This document shows positions 10,231 to 21,638 of a stretch of DNA of 64,000 bases, piece by piece. This stretch comes from Metridium senile. Lineage: Eukaryota > Cnidaria > Anthozoa > Actiniaria > Metridiidae. Under the pieces are notes generated by a model. The model did not search any database, was not told the DNA's origin, and worked only from the letters and a program-made list of their open reading frames with translations. How positions within the stretch are numbered: the stretch's first letter is position 1; each line of letters begins with the position of its first letter. The DNA lies in NCBI GenBank assembly GCA_949775045.1, contig OX459096.1:46470379-46534378 (forward strand), read 5' to 3'. The position numbers and the translations under genes were made by a program.

Positions 10231-12927
10231 ATGGCGTCCAAGAGCAAATCGCTCAAAGCCCCTATTTTAGACGACGAAATGTCCGAAGAAAACGACTCTG
10301 TAGATACTGAAGGACAGCTGGCTATCAAGTCAAAAGCTACAAATAACTCAAAGTCGAAACAAATGAAACAAAAAGAAAGCTTGAAGCCATCTAAAACCGA
10401 AGTAGACAAGACGCTGGTTTCTAACTCAACCCAACAAGCAGCTGTTGTTAGTAGCGAGGGCAAAATGTCACAGATCGACAATGATATTGGGGCTTCTTCT
10501 ACTTCAAATAACTGTGGAAAATCGGATCCCGTAGCATCAGGAAACTCTGAAAGACCAAATTCCACATCTAAAGCGGGTTTGGGTTGGATAAGCTTCGAAG
10601 AGGAGTCAGTACAAAAGGGTGCTACAGGAAACATGGCAACAAAACAAACTACCGTGGGAACTCCCCTTTCGCCGGTTGTCAACGGTGATTTAAATCACCA
10701 AATCGATCAAACTACAACTACTTCTCAGCAGATTGTTGATCTGAATGAAAATAAATCTCAGAAAGTAACTCAATATAGCACAGCAAATAAGTCCCTTACT
10801 ACACCTATACAAAGTAAACCAACCACGGTTGATTCGTCAAATACAAATAGACAAATTAATGGCCATATTAGCCAAAATGTCGATGAACTCTCAGGTCCCT
10901 CCTGGGTTACATTTGATGAAGATTCTAAAGGTCTTGTTACATCAGCTAAATCATCTACTGTTGTCAGCTCAGGGCCTGTACAACCCACAAGCCCCAATCA
11001 GCCAGACTGGATTACATTTGATGAAGCATCAAAGCAAAAGAACAAAGTTGAAGGTGATTTAAGTGTTAATGTGTCCATTGCTAATCAAACCTATGCTGAA
11101 CCAGCTACACCAAGCCCTAATCCATTTGTAAATGCACCAATGAGCGTAGCCATATCGAAATCTGAAGGTGTATTTCAAAGTACCAGCCCTCTATCTATTG
11201 TTACCAATACCAATCCATTTCATTCTGATGAAACCATTCTCGGATTACCAACTACCAGTGTAGCACCTTATCCTCTTGTACATGAACATCAGAACGTTGA
11301 TCTCTCCAAGTGGCACGATGTCAGTGTACTAGAACGTGGATTCAAAGCAGATGGAACACCAAAGGAAGAACTGCCACCAGTAATTCATCAACCTGAGGAG
11401 GCCATTGCTAAACCTACTGTTGTTGATCACATAGAAGAAGGCATCAATCAAGTAGCAGCAGCCGTAGCAGAAGAGAAACCGCCAGCCATAGAAGAATCAG
11501 ATGATGAATCTCTTGGTGAAGATTTCTCACTAGCAACAACCAATACATCTTGGAATATGTTTTTACGTTTTCCAGACAAGAAAAAAAAGATTACTCCAAG
11601 AGAGTGGAAGTCTGTTGTCATTAAGTTAGATGGTAATACTTTACAAATTTATGAAGAATATGAACTTTCTGCTCCTTTCAGAGAAATCCCACTTCAAGCC
11701 AGCTTCAATTTTGACTCCTTGCGGCTTCAACCAAGTGGCAGGTATGGCAAAGTTCACACTACCAAGCTAGTATATTTGAATTATAAAGAAACAAGAAGTG
11801 TAAGACAAAAGGGTACCTTTGAGCACATTGCTGAAGGCATGCCAATTATAAAGGTTGGTTCCCAAAGTCATATAATCATGAAAGAGTTCATGGAAGCCAT
11901 TGGGAACTCCGTTCGCAGCTTGCCTGCTTACAGAGATAGAGGAATCACTTATCGTAAGGATGAAGTGTTTGTAGATGTTGATGACACATGTTATGTCCTA
12001 GTTGGAGGTGATGGCACTGTGAAAAAACAAGGTGGAAATATAATAGTTAAGGTGAGAGCTTTTCTCACTGGCGATCCTGAATGTCAGCTAGTTGTTAATG
12101 ATATTGAGGTCAAAGAGAGGGAAGAGGCAAGGTTACGAGGTGAACTAAAGCCACAACGTGTTCATCATTGGATCAAGATCAGACAATGTAATTTTCATAA
12201 ATGTGTTGATGCGAGTTCGTTCAATGAATCGCATGCTATCTTATTTCATCCATTAGATGCATGTACATTTGAACTGATGAGATTTAAAGTGAAACAACAC
12301 AAACCTCTCCCACTTTGTGTTAAGGCCTCTTTAACCATACATAGTGAACAGCGAATAGAACTAAGTGCAGAAATCAAGCTCTGTTCAGACACCAAAATGT
12401 CCAAGTATGCTAGAAACAATGTGACTTTTAAACTACCTATCCCTGAAACTTGGGTACCTCTCTTCAGAACAGGGGGGTTCCTAGGGAGGGAGAAATCAAT
12501 CAAGTCAAGTAAAGGCAAGCGTGCAGCTGGTATCAAGAGTAGGTTGAAGCATTCTAGGTGCTCTATTGCTGCAAGTCTTGGTACTGCTAAATATGAGCCT
12601 GAGTATTCAGCAGTGGTGTGGAGAATCGACAAACTTCCTCTTATACAAAGTAATGTACCTGTCGATGCCCCACAGACCTTAAACTGCGTCCTGGAATTAC
12701 CTGCAGGGATGGAATGTCCAGAAAGCTATCGTCCACATGCTGAACTGGAATATGATGTATCACACGATATTCTGTCTGACACTACGGTTATTGCCGTCAA
12801 GGTATCTAACAAATGCATCCCAGAGAAATGGGTCTGTTATCGAGCATTTTACCAGTATCATATTGACATGGATGTGCACCGACCATCTGCACGACCTGTC
12901 AAAGATGTTGGTTGTGCTCAGCAGTAA
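10231..12927 (+). CDS. STON2: Stonin / Stoned-B-like endocytic adaptor (intronless)
   Basis: Clathrin adaptor that links AP-2 and synaptotagmin-type cargo during synaptic-vesicle endocytosis (function from the family). The 898-aa length is close to vertebrate stonin-2. The long disordered N-terminus carries three W-x-x-F AP-2 alpha-ear motifs: WISF at residue 119, WVTF at 225 and WITF at 260. It also has two NPF motifs (297, 328) of the kind that bind EH-domain proteins such as EPS15/intersectin. The stonin homology domain starts near residue 441 (SWNMFLRFPDKKKKITPREW) and is followed by a mu-homology domain to about residue 880. The start ATG has a good context (gaacATGG). WxxF plus NPF together favour a stonin-2/Stoned-B type over stonin-1. 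The whole protein is one exon. The gene symbol is by similarity only. Confidence 0.93.
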   Translation: MASKSKSLKAPILDDEMSEENDSVDTEGQLAIKSKATNNSKSKQMKQKESLKPSKTEVDKTLVSNSTQQAAVVSSEGKMSQIDNDIGASSTSNNCGKSDPVASGNSERPNSTSKAGLGWISFEEESVQKGATGNMATKQTTVGTPLSPVVNGDLNHQIDQTTTTSQQIVDLNENKSQKVTQYSTANKSLTTPIQSKPTTVDSSNTNRQINGHISQNVDELSGPSWVTFDEDSKGLVTSAKSSTVVSSGPVQPTSPNQPDWITFDEASKQKNKVEGDLSVNVSIANQTYAEPATPSPNPFVNAPMSVAISKSEGVFQSTSPLSIVTNTNPFHSDETILGLPTTSVAPYPLVHEHQNVDLSKWHDVSVLERGFKADGTPKEELPPVIHQPEEAIAKPTVVDHIEEGINQVAAAVAEEKPPAIEESDDESLGEDFSLATTNTSWNMFLRFPDKKKKITPREWKSVVIKLDGNTLQIYEEYELSAPFREIPLQASFNFDSLRLQPSGRYGKVHTTKLVYLNYKETRSVRQKGTFEHIAEGMPIIKVGSQSHIIMKEFMEAIGNSVRSLPAYRDRGITYRKDEVFVDVDDTCYVLVGGDGTVKKQGGNIIVKVRAFLTGDPECQLVVNDIEVKEREEARLRGELKPQRVHHWIKIRQCNFHKCVDASSFNESHAILFHPLDACTFELMRFKVKQHKPLPLCVKASLTIHSEQRIELSAEIKLCSDTKMSKYARNNVTFKLPIPETWVPLFRTGGFLGREKSIKSSKGKRAAGIKSRLKHSRCSIAASLGTAKYEPEYSAVVWRIDKLPLIQSNVPVDAPQTLNCVLELPAGMECPESYRPHAELEYDVSHDILSDTTVIAVKVSNKCIPEKWVCYRAFYQYHIDMDVHRPSARPVKDVGCAQQ

Positions 12928-15221
12928 GAACATTAACAATAGGTGATATAGATTTACTAATTTACTTTTTTATAGTACAATAATGCAGTACAAGTATGTA
13001 GCAACTGTTTGTTTCTGATGTGGAGTTTATCATTTATGTGCATAATTTCATTTCCTATTTTTAGAATTTTCATTTTTTAATCTAATATCTTATGAACCCA
13101 ATGTAATTTGTTAATTGAATTTCCATACAAATTGGTGATTTGATTGTGTTAATTAGATTGTGGTTATGTGGCTAGTTTTTTTGTGTTAACAAAATTATAT
13201 ATTTTTTGACTTATGGTTTTATATGGAATGGATAGAATTGTACCATTTTATTGATCTATGTCACAATACATTACTTCATTATGTTAACAGTTTTAAAATA
13301 CCTTAAGTTTATTCAATTTTGTGTTAATAACCAAAAAGAATTTCAATTTCAAACCATAGTCAATCCTCAAGTACAGATTTCATTTTTAATGACCAACAAT
13401 AACTCAATTTAGAGGACAGACTTTTTATTTGCAGGGGATTTTCAACAATGATTTTTGCATAATGTTTTGCACCTGCTTTTTGTAATTGGATATTTTTTAT
13501 TTTTGCTCTTGTATATTTGTGGAATAATCTAAAGTACTATGAAACTAAAATACATTTGTCAAGCATGTTTTTCTTAATTCATAGACATAAATTTGTAGCA
13601 TCAAATATTACAGCTTGCTCATCCATGAATATAAGTAAATGTCAAACAATATTGGCCCTACTTTCTACCATCCATCTAATTTGCATTTTTCACTGTACAA
13701 TTCAAGAACAACAAAGGAAGATTTTACTCTTGTAACAATTTTTTGGTTTTAAAATGAAATACATTTTATGGATTGTTATTTTTTAACTTTATCAGCTCTA
13801 ATGTCAACTCTATATGTAATTTAAATGAACTCAAAGTAAAAAAATCAAAATACTCTGAAATCATTATTATGATAAACATTTCTACTAAATTTGTCATTAT
13901 TATTTAATTTTAAACTTCTTCCTTGTATAATCAATAATAATAATAATAATAATAAATATTTTATCAATAACAATAATTTAAAATGTTATATTAAATCTGA
14001 TTCTGTTTACGCGAAGTTTCAAAATATTATATTATTGTCTAGATTTGATTTTGTCACTATAGCAAAAGTTGGTTTGTTACTATGAATTACTATGTTATTT
14101 ATGAATGCTAAAATATTTGAGCTTTTTCAATAAATGTGTATATTTATTTAGCTGCAATGGCAAAGATAACAATGTTTTAGCGCTGCAGTAATTAATTCAA
14201 AACAAGCAAATATACATATAGTCTATCAATTTTGACTTGGATAAGAATGAAACCTTATTGAATAATAATAACAATGATAATTATCATATCGGTTTAGTAA
14301 CCGTTTCAAAATACTACCATATCTTTAATCTTGTCACTATTAAAAATTGTGTTTTATATCATTTAACATATTCATGTTAAGATTGGCTTTTGTTTGGGGG
14401 GATTTCAGTTGTATATTTATTTAGCAAGAACAAAGATAAAATATTTTGTCTCAGTATAATTAATTATCACGAAATGTGTATGTAATCCATCTATTTTGAA
14501 GCTACTAGATTGACATTAAGATAGATAAAAATGTACAAAATGTTATTTAGTGACAGTTTGACAGAGTTACACCATCGCAACCATAGAATTAATTAGATGT
14601 CATTGTTGTATACTATGTACTACTTCAACTTAGTATCAGGGACATATATTAGCTTAAAGTACAAAACAGTAAAACAAAAGTTTGATTCAGACTAACTGTA
14701 GGGTGGTGTATATTTTAAATTATTTTGTTCCATTATTTTTGTTACAATCAGTTGTAATCATTTAATTAATTTGATTTCAATTGATAGTTTTGTCTGCCTT
14801 TTTGGTGTTACAATAATAATATTATGAATTGGTTCTATCAATTTGTTGTCAACAATCACTGTTCGCATGAGGGGATTTTCATATTAATACAACAATTTGG
14901 TTGGGCATATGGTAATATATATAATATTGTAACACCAAAACTGTCAAATAGTATGGTTGTGTATTAAAAACAACAAGAGGATCAAGACAGTTGTCAAAAA
15001 ATAAGGATATTCATGTTAAGTAGATTGCATGTATAAATAGCTGTGGCTATTATTATCAATTGAAAACATTTCATGGCATGTTTAGATTTTTACATAATGT
15101 TTTGTCTTGTGTATTTCGATATGCATTAAAGAATGTCCAGTGTAGTAATAACAATTAAATACTATGTTGGGATAATATACATGATTATTAAAAGACTCAA
15201 TAAGTGTTTAGTGAACATATA
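12928..15221. other. Stonin 3' flank, AT-rich intergenic DNA
   Basis: No coding exon seen. Very AT-rich with several candidate AATAAA-type signals (for example near 14130), a short AAT run at about 13932-13955, and one small inverted-repeat element (14800-14945). The stonin 3' UTR probably occupies the first part, but its end cannot be fixed from sequence alone. Confidence 0.6.
14800..14945. mobile_element. Small inverted-repeat element, TIR TTTTGGTGTTACAATA
   Basis: Arms of about 20-25 bp around an AT-rich core; noncoding, between stonin and the satellite. Confidence 0.6.
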
Positions 15222-15509
15222 CACCTATTTCAAAAATCGTTGACGCAGCCGAAGCTACAGTCCATACTCTAAAGCCTGCAAAGGATGTCGGTAATATGAA
15301 CATAATTTGTGATTTATTACACGTTTTTTCAAGAAATATTTGTTTCATCATCTACCACTGCAACAACTTGTGATGGTTATTTAACACATACAACCAAAAT
15401 ATGCTATGAATAAATCGATAATATAAGAAGAATTACCAACATACTTTGCAGGCTTTAGAGTGTGGACTGTAGCTTAATTCCGCTGCGACAACGATTTTTC
15501 AAATAGGTG
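15222..15509. mobile_element. MITE family 'CACCTATTTC', copy 1, TA TSD
   Basis: 288 bp. Terminal inverted repeats start CACCTATTTCAAAAATCGTT, and a subterminal GCCTGCAAAG / CTTTGCAGGC pair lies about 55 bp in. TA on both sides. Other members: 27446 (cut by gap) and 56759. Elements with the same terminus but other cores lie at 55777 and 59913. Confidence 0.88.
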
Positions 15510-16130
15510 TATATCCATTTAAATGATAATAAAAGTAAAATCCGTTGTGGATAAATAGAATGTTGTTTGTTTTCTCAATGTTAAAGTTTTGGCTGGCTAT
15601 GTCAAGGTGCAAACCTTTCATTTCATGAAACAAACATATTCTGCTGTTTTATTAATATATCCAATTTTTCAAAACCTGAAAACTTTGAAAAAGCTAAGCA
15701 CTAAGTTTTAATGAATCATTCATGTACTGTAGATAATTTATAAAAATCGAAAAAAATTGTTTCAACTTTATTGTATGTGATTCAATATTCATAATTATTA
15801 TAAATGTAAATGTTAGGCAGCAGAAAAATGTAAATAACAGGACAACCATATTGTATCAGCTAATAAAAATGTGTTTCAATACTCCTAGCAAATTGTCATA
15901 TCATTCCTAATTACAGTTAATGTGTAGCATGTGATTAAAAACAAATTAAAGGTAACTGGAATAAATGTTGTACATGTTATTCATCTTTCTTGTTTACATG
16001 TTCACCTAATTGCAAGAATGTAGTCATAAAAACCAAGATAACAACTAGGAATTAATTTTTAGGAGTTTATTTTTATTTGTTTGTGGTGACTGGCTACTTT
16101 TGAACGTAACAGTTTGAGCTCATGATTTGC

Positions 16131-16210
16131 TAGTCTCCCTCGCAGCCGTTCTTAGTGTCGTCACGCAACGTTTTGCGTGACAACACTAAGAACGGCTGCG
16201 AGGGAGACTG
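16131..16210. mobile_element. 80-bp palindromic MITE with 9-bp TSD
   Basis: An almost perfect palindrome (AGTCTCCCTCGCAGCCG ... CGGCTGCGAGGGAGACT) with a minimal loop at CAACGTTTTG. It is flanked by ATGATTTGC at 16122-16130 and 16211-16219, an exact 9-bp duplication typical of Mutator-type insertion. Confidence 0.88.
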
Positions 16211-16666
16211 ATGATTTGCAAGCACTCAAAAACTGCTGAATAAAATACAAAACTTTATTTAGGAACCATACACATTTGAGATTCAACAAGGCTAAACCCT
16301 CTAATTCTGCAAGAGCTTATATACTTTTTATAAGCTTAATCAAAAGAACCTAAAAAAATTTACATTCTTTGAAATTTCTTTAAACATTTCGTATTAAATT
16401 TCACATTAAAAAATTGTAGTTTAAAGAAAAGTTTAAAACCTCAAGTCAGTCACGTTAACTGCACCGCATGGTGTTGCTTTGGATTTGCAAGCAGGAGACA
16501 GCCAGGGTTCACATCCTAACTGGACGAGGGTTGTCCAACACTCTGATATTTGACCAATGGTCAAATCCATCGGACTCCATTTGACAGGGTTTGACCAATG
16601 GTCAAGCATTAATATATGCAAGAAATATGCATAATTATCTTATGTCATTATACACATTGATTAACT
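16211..16666. other. Intergenic stretch before the satellite
   Basis: No gene found. Contains scattered early forms of the satellite palindrome (TTGACCAATGGTCAA near 16551 and 16590). Confidence 0.5.
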
Positions 16667-16868
16667 GACTGTGGGCCTAGTGTGGCACTTAGTGAAAATA
16701 ATAAAAAAAAATTAAATAGGGGTGGCAAAAGATTTGACCGTTGAGATCGAATGTACATTGAATAATTACTGACTGTGTGCTTAGTGTGGCACTTAGTGAA
16801 AATAATTAAAAAAAAAATTAAATAGGGGTGGCAAAAGATTTGACCATTGGGATCGAATGTTCAATCTC
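16667..16868. repeat. Two-copy tandem repeat, 104-bp period
   Basis: Two direct copies starting GACTGTG at 16667 and 16771. Each contains GTGGCACTTAGTGAAAATAA, an A-run and AGGGGTGGCAAAAGATTTGA. The unit ends in a degenerate form of the satellite motif (TTTGACCATTGGGATCG), which links it to the adjacent array. Confidence 0.85.
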
Positions 16869-16892
16869 TGACGTTAGAACAACTGATACTCC

Positions 16893-18953
16893 TTTGGGCC
16901 TCCTGTGGAAGTTACTTGCATATGTAATGAGTCTTTCTTCAATACTCTCATGATTGACGTAGCCGAATAGGTAATGACGTCACCAACTGACAGTGCAATT
17001 GACCATTGGGTCCCAATGGTCAAGTTTTTTGGCTGGCCTCATTGAAGGCCTACTCATTAGATATGCAATAACTTTCGAAACGGGCCGGCCAAAAAACTTG
17101 ACCATTGGGACCCAATGGTCAATTGAACTGTCAGATGGTGACGTCATTAACTATTGGGCTTCCTGTGGAAGTTGCTCGCAAATCTAATGTGTAGGCCTTC
17201 GAACAGGCCAGCCAAAAAACTTGACCATTGGGACCCAATGGTCAATTGAACTGTCAGATGGTGACGTCATTAACTATTGGGCTTCCTGTGGAAGTTGCTC
17301 GCAAATCTAATGAGTAGGCCTTCGAACAGGCCGGCCAAAAAAGTTGACCATTGGGACCCAATGGTCAATTGAACTGTCAGATGGTGACGTCATGACGTAT
17401 TGGGCTTCCTGTAGAAGTTGCTCGCAAATCTAATGAGTAGGCCTTCGAACAGGCCGGCCAAAAAAGTTGACCATTGGGACCCAATGGTCAATTGCACTGT
17501 CAGATGGTGACGTCATTACGTATTGGGCTTCCTGTGGAAGTTGCTCGCAAATCTAATGAGTAGGCCTTCGAACAGGCCGGCCAAAAAACTTGACCATTGG
17601 GACCCAATGGTCAATTGAACTGTCAGATGGTGACGTCATTAACTATTGGGCTTCCTGTGGAAGTTGCTCGCAAATCTAATGAGTAGGCCTTCGAACAGGC
17701 CGGCCAAAAAACTTGACCATTGGGACCCAATGGTCAATTGAACTGTCAGATGGTGACGTCATGACGTATTGGGCTTCCTGTAGAAGTTGCTCGCAAATCT
17801 AATGAGTAGGCCTTCGAACAGGCCGGCCAAAAAAGTTGACCATTGGGACCCAATGGTCAATTGCACTGTCAGATGGTGACGTCATTACGTATTGGGCTTC
17901 CTGTGGAAGTTGCTCGCAATTCTAATGAGTAGGCCTTCGAACAGGCCGGCCAAAAAACTTGACCATTGGGACCCAATGGTCAATTGCACTGTCAGATGGT
18001 GACGTCATTACGTATTGGGCTTCCTGTGGAAGTTGCTCGCAATTCTAATGAGTAGGCCTTCGAACAGGCCGGCCAAAAAAGTTGACCATTGGGACCCAAT
18101 GGTCAATTGAACTGTCAGATGGTGACGTCATGACGTATTGGGCTTCCTGTAGAAGTTGCTCGCAAATCTAATGAGTAGGCCTTCGAACAGGCCGGCCAAA
18201 AAAGTTGACCATTGGGACCCAATGGTCAATTGCACTGTCAGATGGTGACGTCATTACGTATTGGGCTTCCTGTGGAAGTTGCTCGTAAATCTAATGAGTA
18301 GGCCTTCGAACAGGCCGGCCAAAAAAGTTGACCATTGGGACCCAATGGTCAATTGCACTGTCAGATGGTGACGTCATTACGTATTGGGCTTCCTGTGGAA
18401 GTTGCTCGCAAATCTAATGAGTAGGCCTTCGAACAGGCCGGCCAAAAAAGTTGACCATTGGGACCCAATGGTCAATTGCACTGTCAGATGGTGACGTCAT
18501 TACGTATTGGGCTTCCTGTGGAAGTTGCTCGCAAATCTAATGAGTAGGCCTTCAAACAGGCCGGCCAAAAAAGTTGACCATTGGGACCCAATGGTCAATT
18601 GCATTGTCAGATGGTGACGTCATTACGTATTGGGCTTCCTGTGGAAGTTGCTCGCAAATCTAATGAGTAGGCCTTCGAACAGGGCGGCCAAAAAACTTGA
18701 CCATTGGGACCCAATGGTCAATTGAACTGTCAGTTGGTGACGTCATTAGCTATTGGGCTTCCTGTGGAAGTTGCTCGCAAATCTAATGAGTAGGCCTTCG
18801 AACAGGCCGGCCAAAAAACTTGACCATTGGGACCCAATGGTCAATTGAACTGTCAGTTGGTGACGTCATTAGCTATTGGGCTTCCTGTGGAAGTTGCTCG
18901 CAAATCTAATGAGTAGCCCTTCGAACAGGCCGGCCAAAGAACTTGACCATTAC
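16893..18953. repeat. 123-bp satellite array with CRE palindromes
   Basis: From 17098 to 18943 the phrase TTGACCATTGGG recurs at exactly 123-bp steps (17098, 17221, 17344 ... 18820, 18943): 15 full units and a truncated 16th. Each unit contains an odd palindrome with 12-bp arms TTGACCATTGGG / CCCAATGGTCAA, a perfect TGACGTCA, and GGCCGGCC in most units. The left end holds one inverted unit (about 16955-17065) and a degenerate direct piece (16893-16945). No reading frame runs through it. Confidence 0.95.
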
Positions 18954-19189
18954 CTATGGCTTATATTTGAAAGAAAATGGTGGATAATCCTGTATTCTGT
19001 TGACTTTCTTCGCTTTATTGCTCTTGAAAGACCTTTATAGTAACGCTTCATTACAATGTGTTACTAAAGGCTGGCGATAGTGAAAAAAAATATAATCTCA
19101 AAACACGGAAATTCTGCAAAGTAAAGTTATCTTTTTAGAGCTTTAATTTTCTGATCTCGAAGTAGAATCTCTAACTTTCGTATTGATTA

Positions 19190-19330
19190 CAGCCAAACCT
19201 ACCATAAACTACAGAATAAATAGAAGCGTTCCTATCGAGGTTGGAAGGCTTGATTTATTATTCTAAACTTGGTTATACATTTGTTATGAAATTTGCATAA
19301 ATGCATCGAATCTTGTAAGTTTTAAATTGC
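19190..19330. mobile_element. MITE family 'CAGCCAAACC', half copy
   Basis: Begins CAGCCAAACCTAC after a TA and carries the family stretch GCGTTCCTATCGAGGTTGGA and TTTGCATAAATG. No matching right arm follows, so it is a truncated relative of 23760-24115 and 48456-48877. Confidence 0.7.
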
Positions 19331-20417
19331 AGTGTTCAAGCGTCAACTACCCTGGTTGCAGAGGGGCTTTCTTTTATAGGGAAATAATACGAGTCGCGAA
19401 GCGACAATTTAAGTTATTGAGTCGTGAAGCGAAGATGATCGAGTCGCGGAGCGATGGAACGATCGTGGAACTACCAAACAAACAAAATACATTCAAAATA
19501 GTCCTCGAAACTACACGTATATGCTGATTGACATTATGCAGAAAAGGCGACAATACAATGAGAACTTTGTTAGATCAATTCGCTCAAACAAAGACGGTCA
19601 TTTTGAGTTTAAAGCATCAAAACTCTTTTACATGAACATTACAGTAAAACAAATTTCTCTGGTTATTAAGCTTTGAAATGATGTGTAAATCTTTGAAAGA
19701 ACATTTAATGTCTTTAAACTGACGAGCTATTAAATGAGTTTTGAGCCTTATTGCTGTCGTGAATGTAAGATAGAATATAACACTACAGGAAACCCGACAA
19801 TACAAATTTCGTCACGTGATCGACACGTCGTATGACTGTAATTTCAAGAATTCGAAAGAATGGCCAGCTTTGAACGATCGAAGTGTTTAGTTATCTTTGG
19901 CTGCTACTTCATATCTGTGTAAAGAAAAATAATGTTTAATGTGTATTTGTACTATTCATGAAGTTTTTTAGATTTAATAAGACGTTTAAAACCGTGAAAA
20001 GGAATGATTTGTATTCACAACAAAAGCATTTAATAGCCCGGCATAATTTACTCATCACACACCGATTGAAGTGTCCTTCGAATTTTGGCATTTTTAAGGT
20101 CAGATCAACATATATAAGGTCAAGAATCTCACATTTTGCTGTATGTTTGTCATTCTTATATAATCATTAATATGAAATGAGCTTTATTCTAAGAATGAGC
20201 TTTTGACAAATGTTTTCGTATAGTCAAATTGGTGCGAATAGGCGCCGAAACATTCACTATAAACGTAAATAAAAGATGCAAATATTGTACAATATTACCG
20301 GGAATATTGCTCTGCTCTTAACAATAAATAAGCTTCGACAACTGGCAGTTTTATTATTGTTCTGCAAATTTGGACGCGACTGCACAAATACATATTGTTC
20401 TCTATTGTCAGAAGGGT

Positions 20418-20541
20418 GTGTTTATATGAAAGCGAGTTGTCCCTGATAGCCGGGATAACTCTTTTTGTTTTGTATTCTCCGGGGAACTCAAAACAAAAGA
20501 GTTATCCTGGCTAGCAGGGGGAACTCGACTTCATATAAACA
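20418..20541. mobile_element. Foldback element, TGTTTATATGAA ends
   Basis: Arms of about 55 bp pair across GGGATAACTCTTTTTGTTTTG / CAAAACAAAAGAGTTATCC. Noncoding. Confidence 0.75.
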
Positions 20542-21546
20542 TCTCCTTAGACTTCCTGCCGATTCATTTTGCACATTGATTGTTCAGTTTATATATCTGT
20601 TTCAAGCAGTAGCCTCATGCAGTCTTAGACTGCCTATTTTATTAGCGAGGTATGTATAAAAAAAACACAGCCTGCAAAAATGTTATCAAAATTTACTCTA
20701 CTTTAGTTAGAATTAAGAAGTTATTGCTGATTTTCTACAATTCAAGGGCTTTTCAAGTGCCTTTAAAAAGGTAATTCATATTTATTGAGAAGTTTTCAAC
20801 GCTGGTAATCAGTTTTAAAAACGTTGTACCGTCACTACGGTAAACGAATTATATTCCATCCATTTGTCAGTCGTGATCAATATTCTCAACCACTATAAGT
20901 CGAAGAATAATATCATTATGATTAAGGTAATATTATGACAACAGATTGAGCAGATGAAATTAAACAGCAAATCCTTTAGCTTGAAAGGACACTTTCAAGA
21001 AGGTTTAAAATTATTTAGAAAGTTTGCCAATATATTAGCTAAATAGGAGAATAAATAATTTGAGGTAGTCTGTATGTATAATAAATGATCTTTATTAAAA
21101 TGGTTTACATAAATTGTAATAGTTATTGAAGTAAAGAATCTAGATACTTTTATTTCCCTTTTCACTAGTTCATTAACATGGGAAAGGTAAAATGTAATTG
21201 GAACACTATATACATGTATATCTTATTAAATGTAGCTGTAACTTTTTCTCCATTGATATGAGAACTGCTATGTATAAATCACATCATTAAATAGAATATA
21301 AAAATCAGCTGTAGTTGTAATATTGTGTTGTTTTAATGTTATAATTGTGGAGAATTATTGAACTTTGTGCAAATTTGAAAATCAAAACATTATAAAGATA
21401 GAAAAAATCCTGTTATAATTTATAATTTAAAAAATATAATTACAGTAACTATTTATCAAAAAATTAATTAGGGGTGATTGGAATTTGTGTTTATAGCTTT
21501 TTATAGGAAACCTTTGTTTGCTAATACAAATGATATTCTTGACGGC

Positions 21547-21638
21547 TAGAGTGAAGTCATGTAACCCGTGAAATAGATATTTCACTATTACACTGTAGCC
21601 AGCAATTATTTCACAGGTTAATTAATGCCTTCACTCTA
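21547..21638. mobile_element. Short inverted repeat overlapping a stop codon
   Basis: TAGAGTGAAG ... CTTCACTCTA arms extend inward with TAACC / GGTTA and GTGAAAT / ATTTCAC. The right end (CTTCACTCTA) reaches 21638 and covers the stop codon of the minus-strand gene at 21636-21638. Confidence 0.55.

Larger units (their letters stand above)
18954..21546. other. Intergenic region between satellite and the 399-aa gene
   Basis: No exon could be supported. Holds a half copy of the CAGCCAAACC MITE (19190-19330), a foldback (20418-20541), three spaced copies of a GAGTCGCGAAGCGA-like motif (19389-19455), and otherwise AT-rich DNA. ORFs of about 60 codons here look random. Confidence 0.5.

Noticed and set aside
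17098..18950. CRISPR-like array
   Set aside because: Regularly spaced but the whole 123-bp unit is repeated without variable spacers, and the context is a eukaryotic genome.
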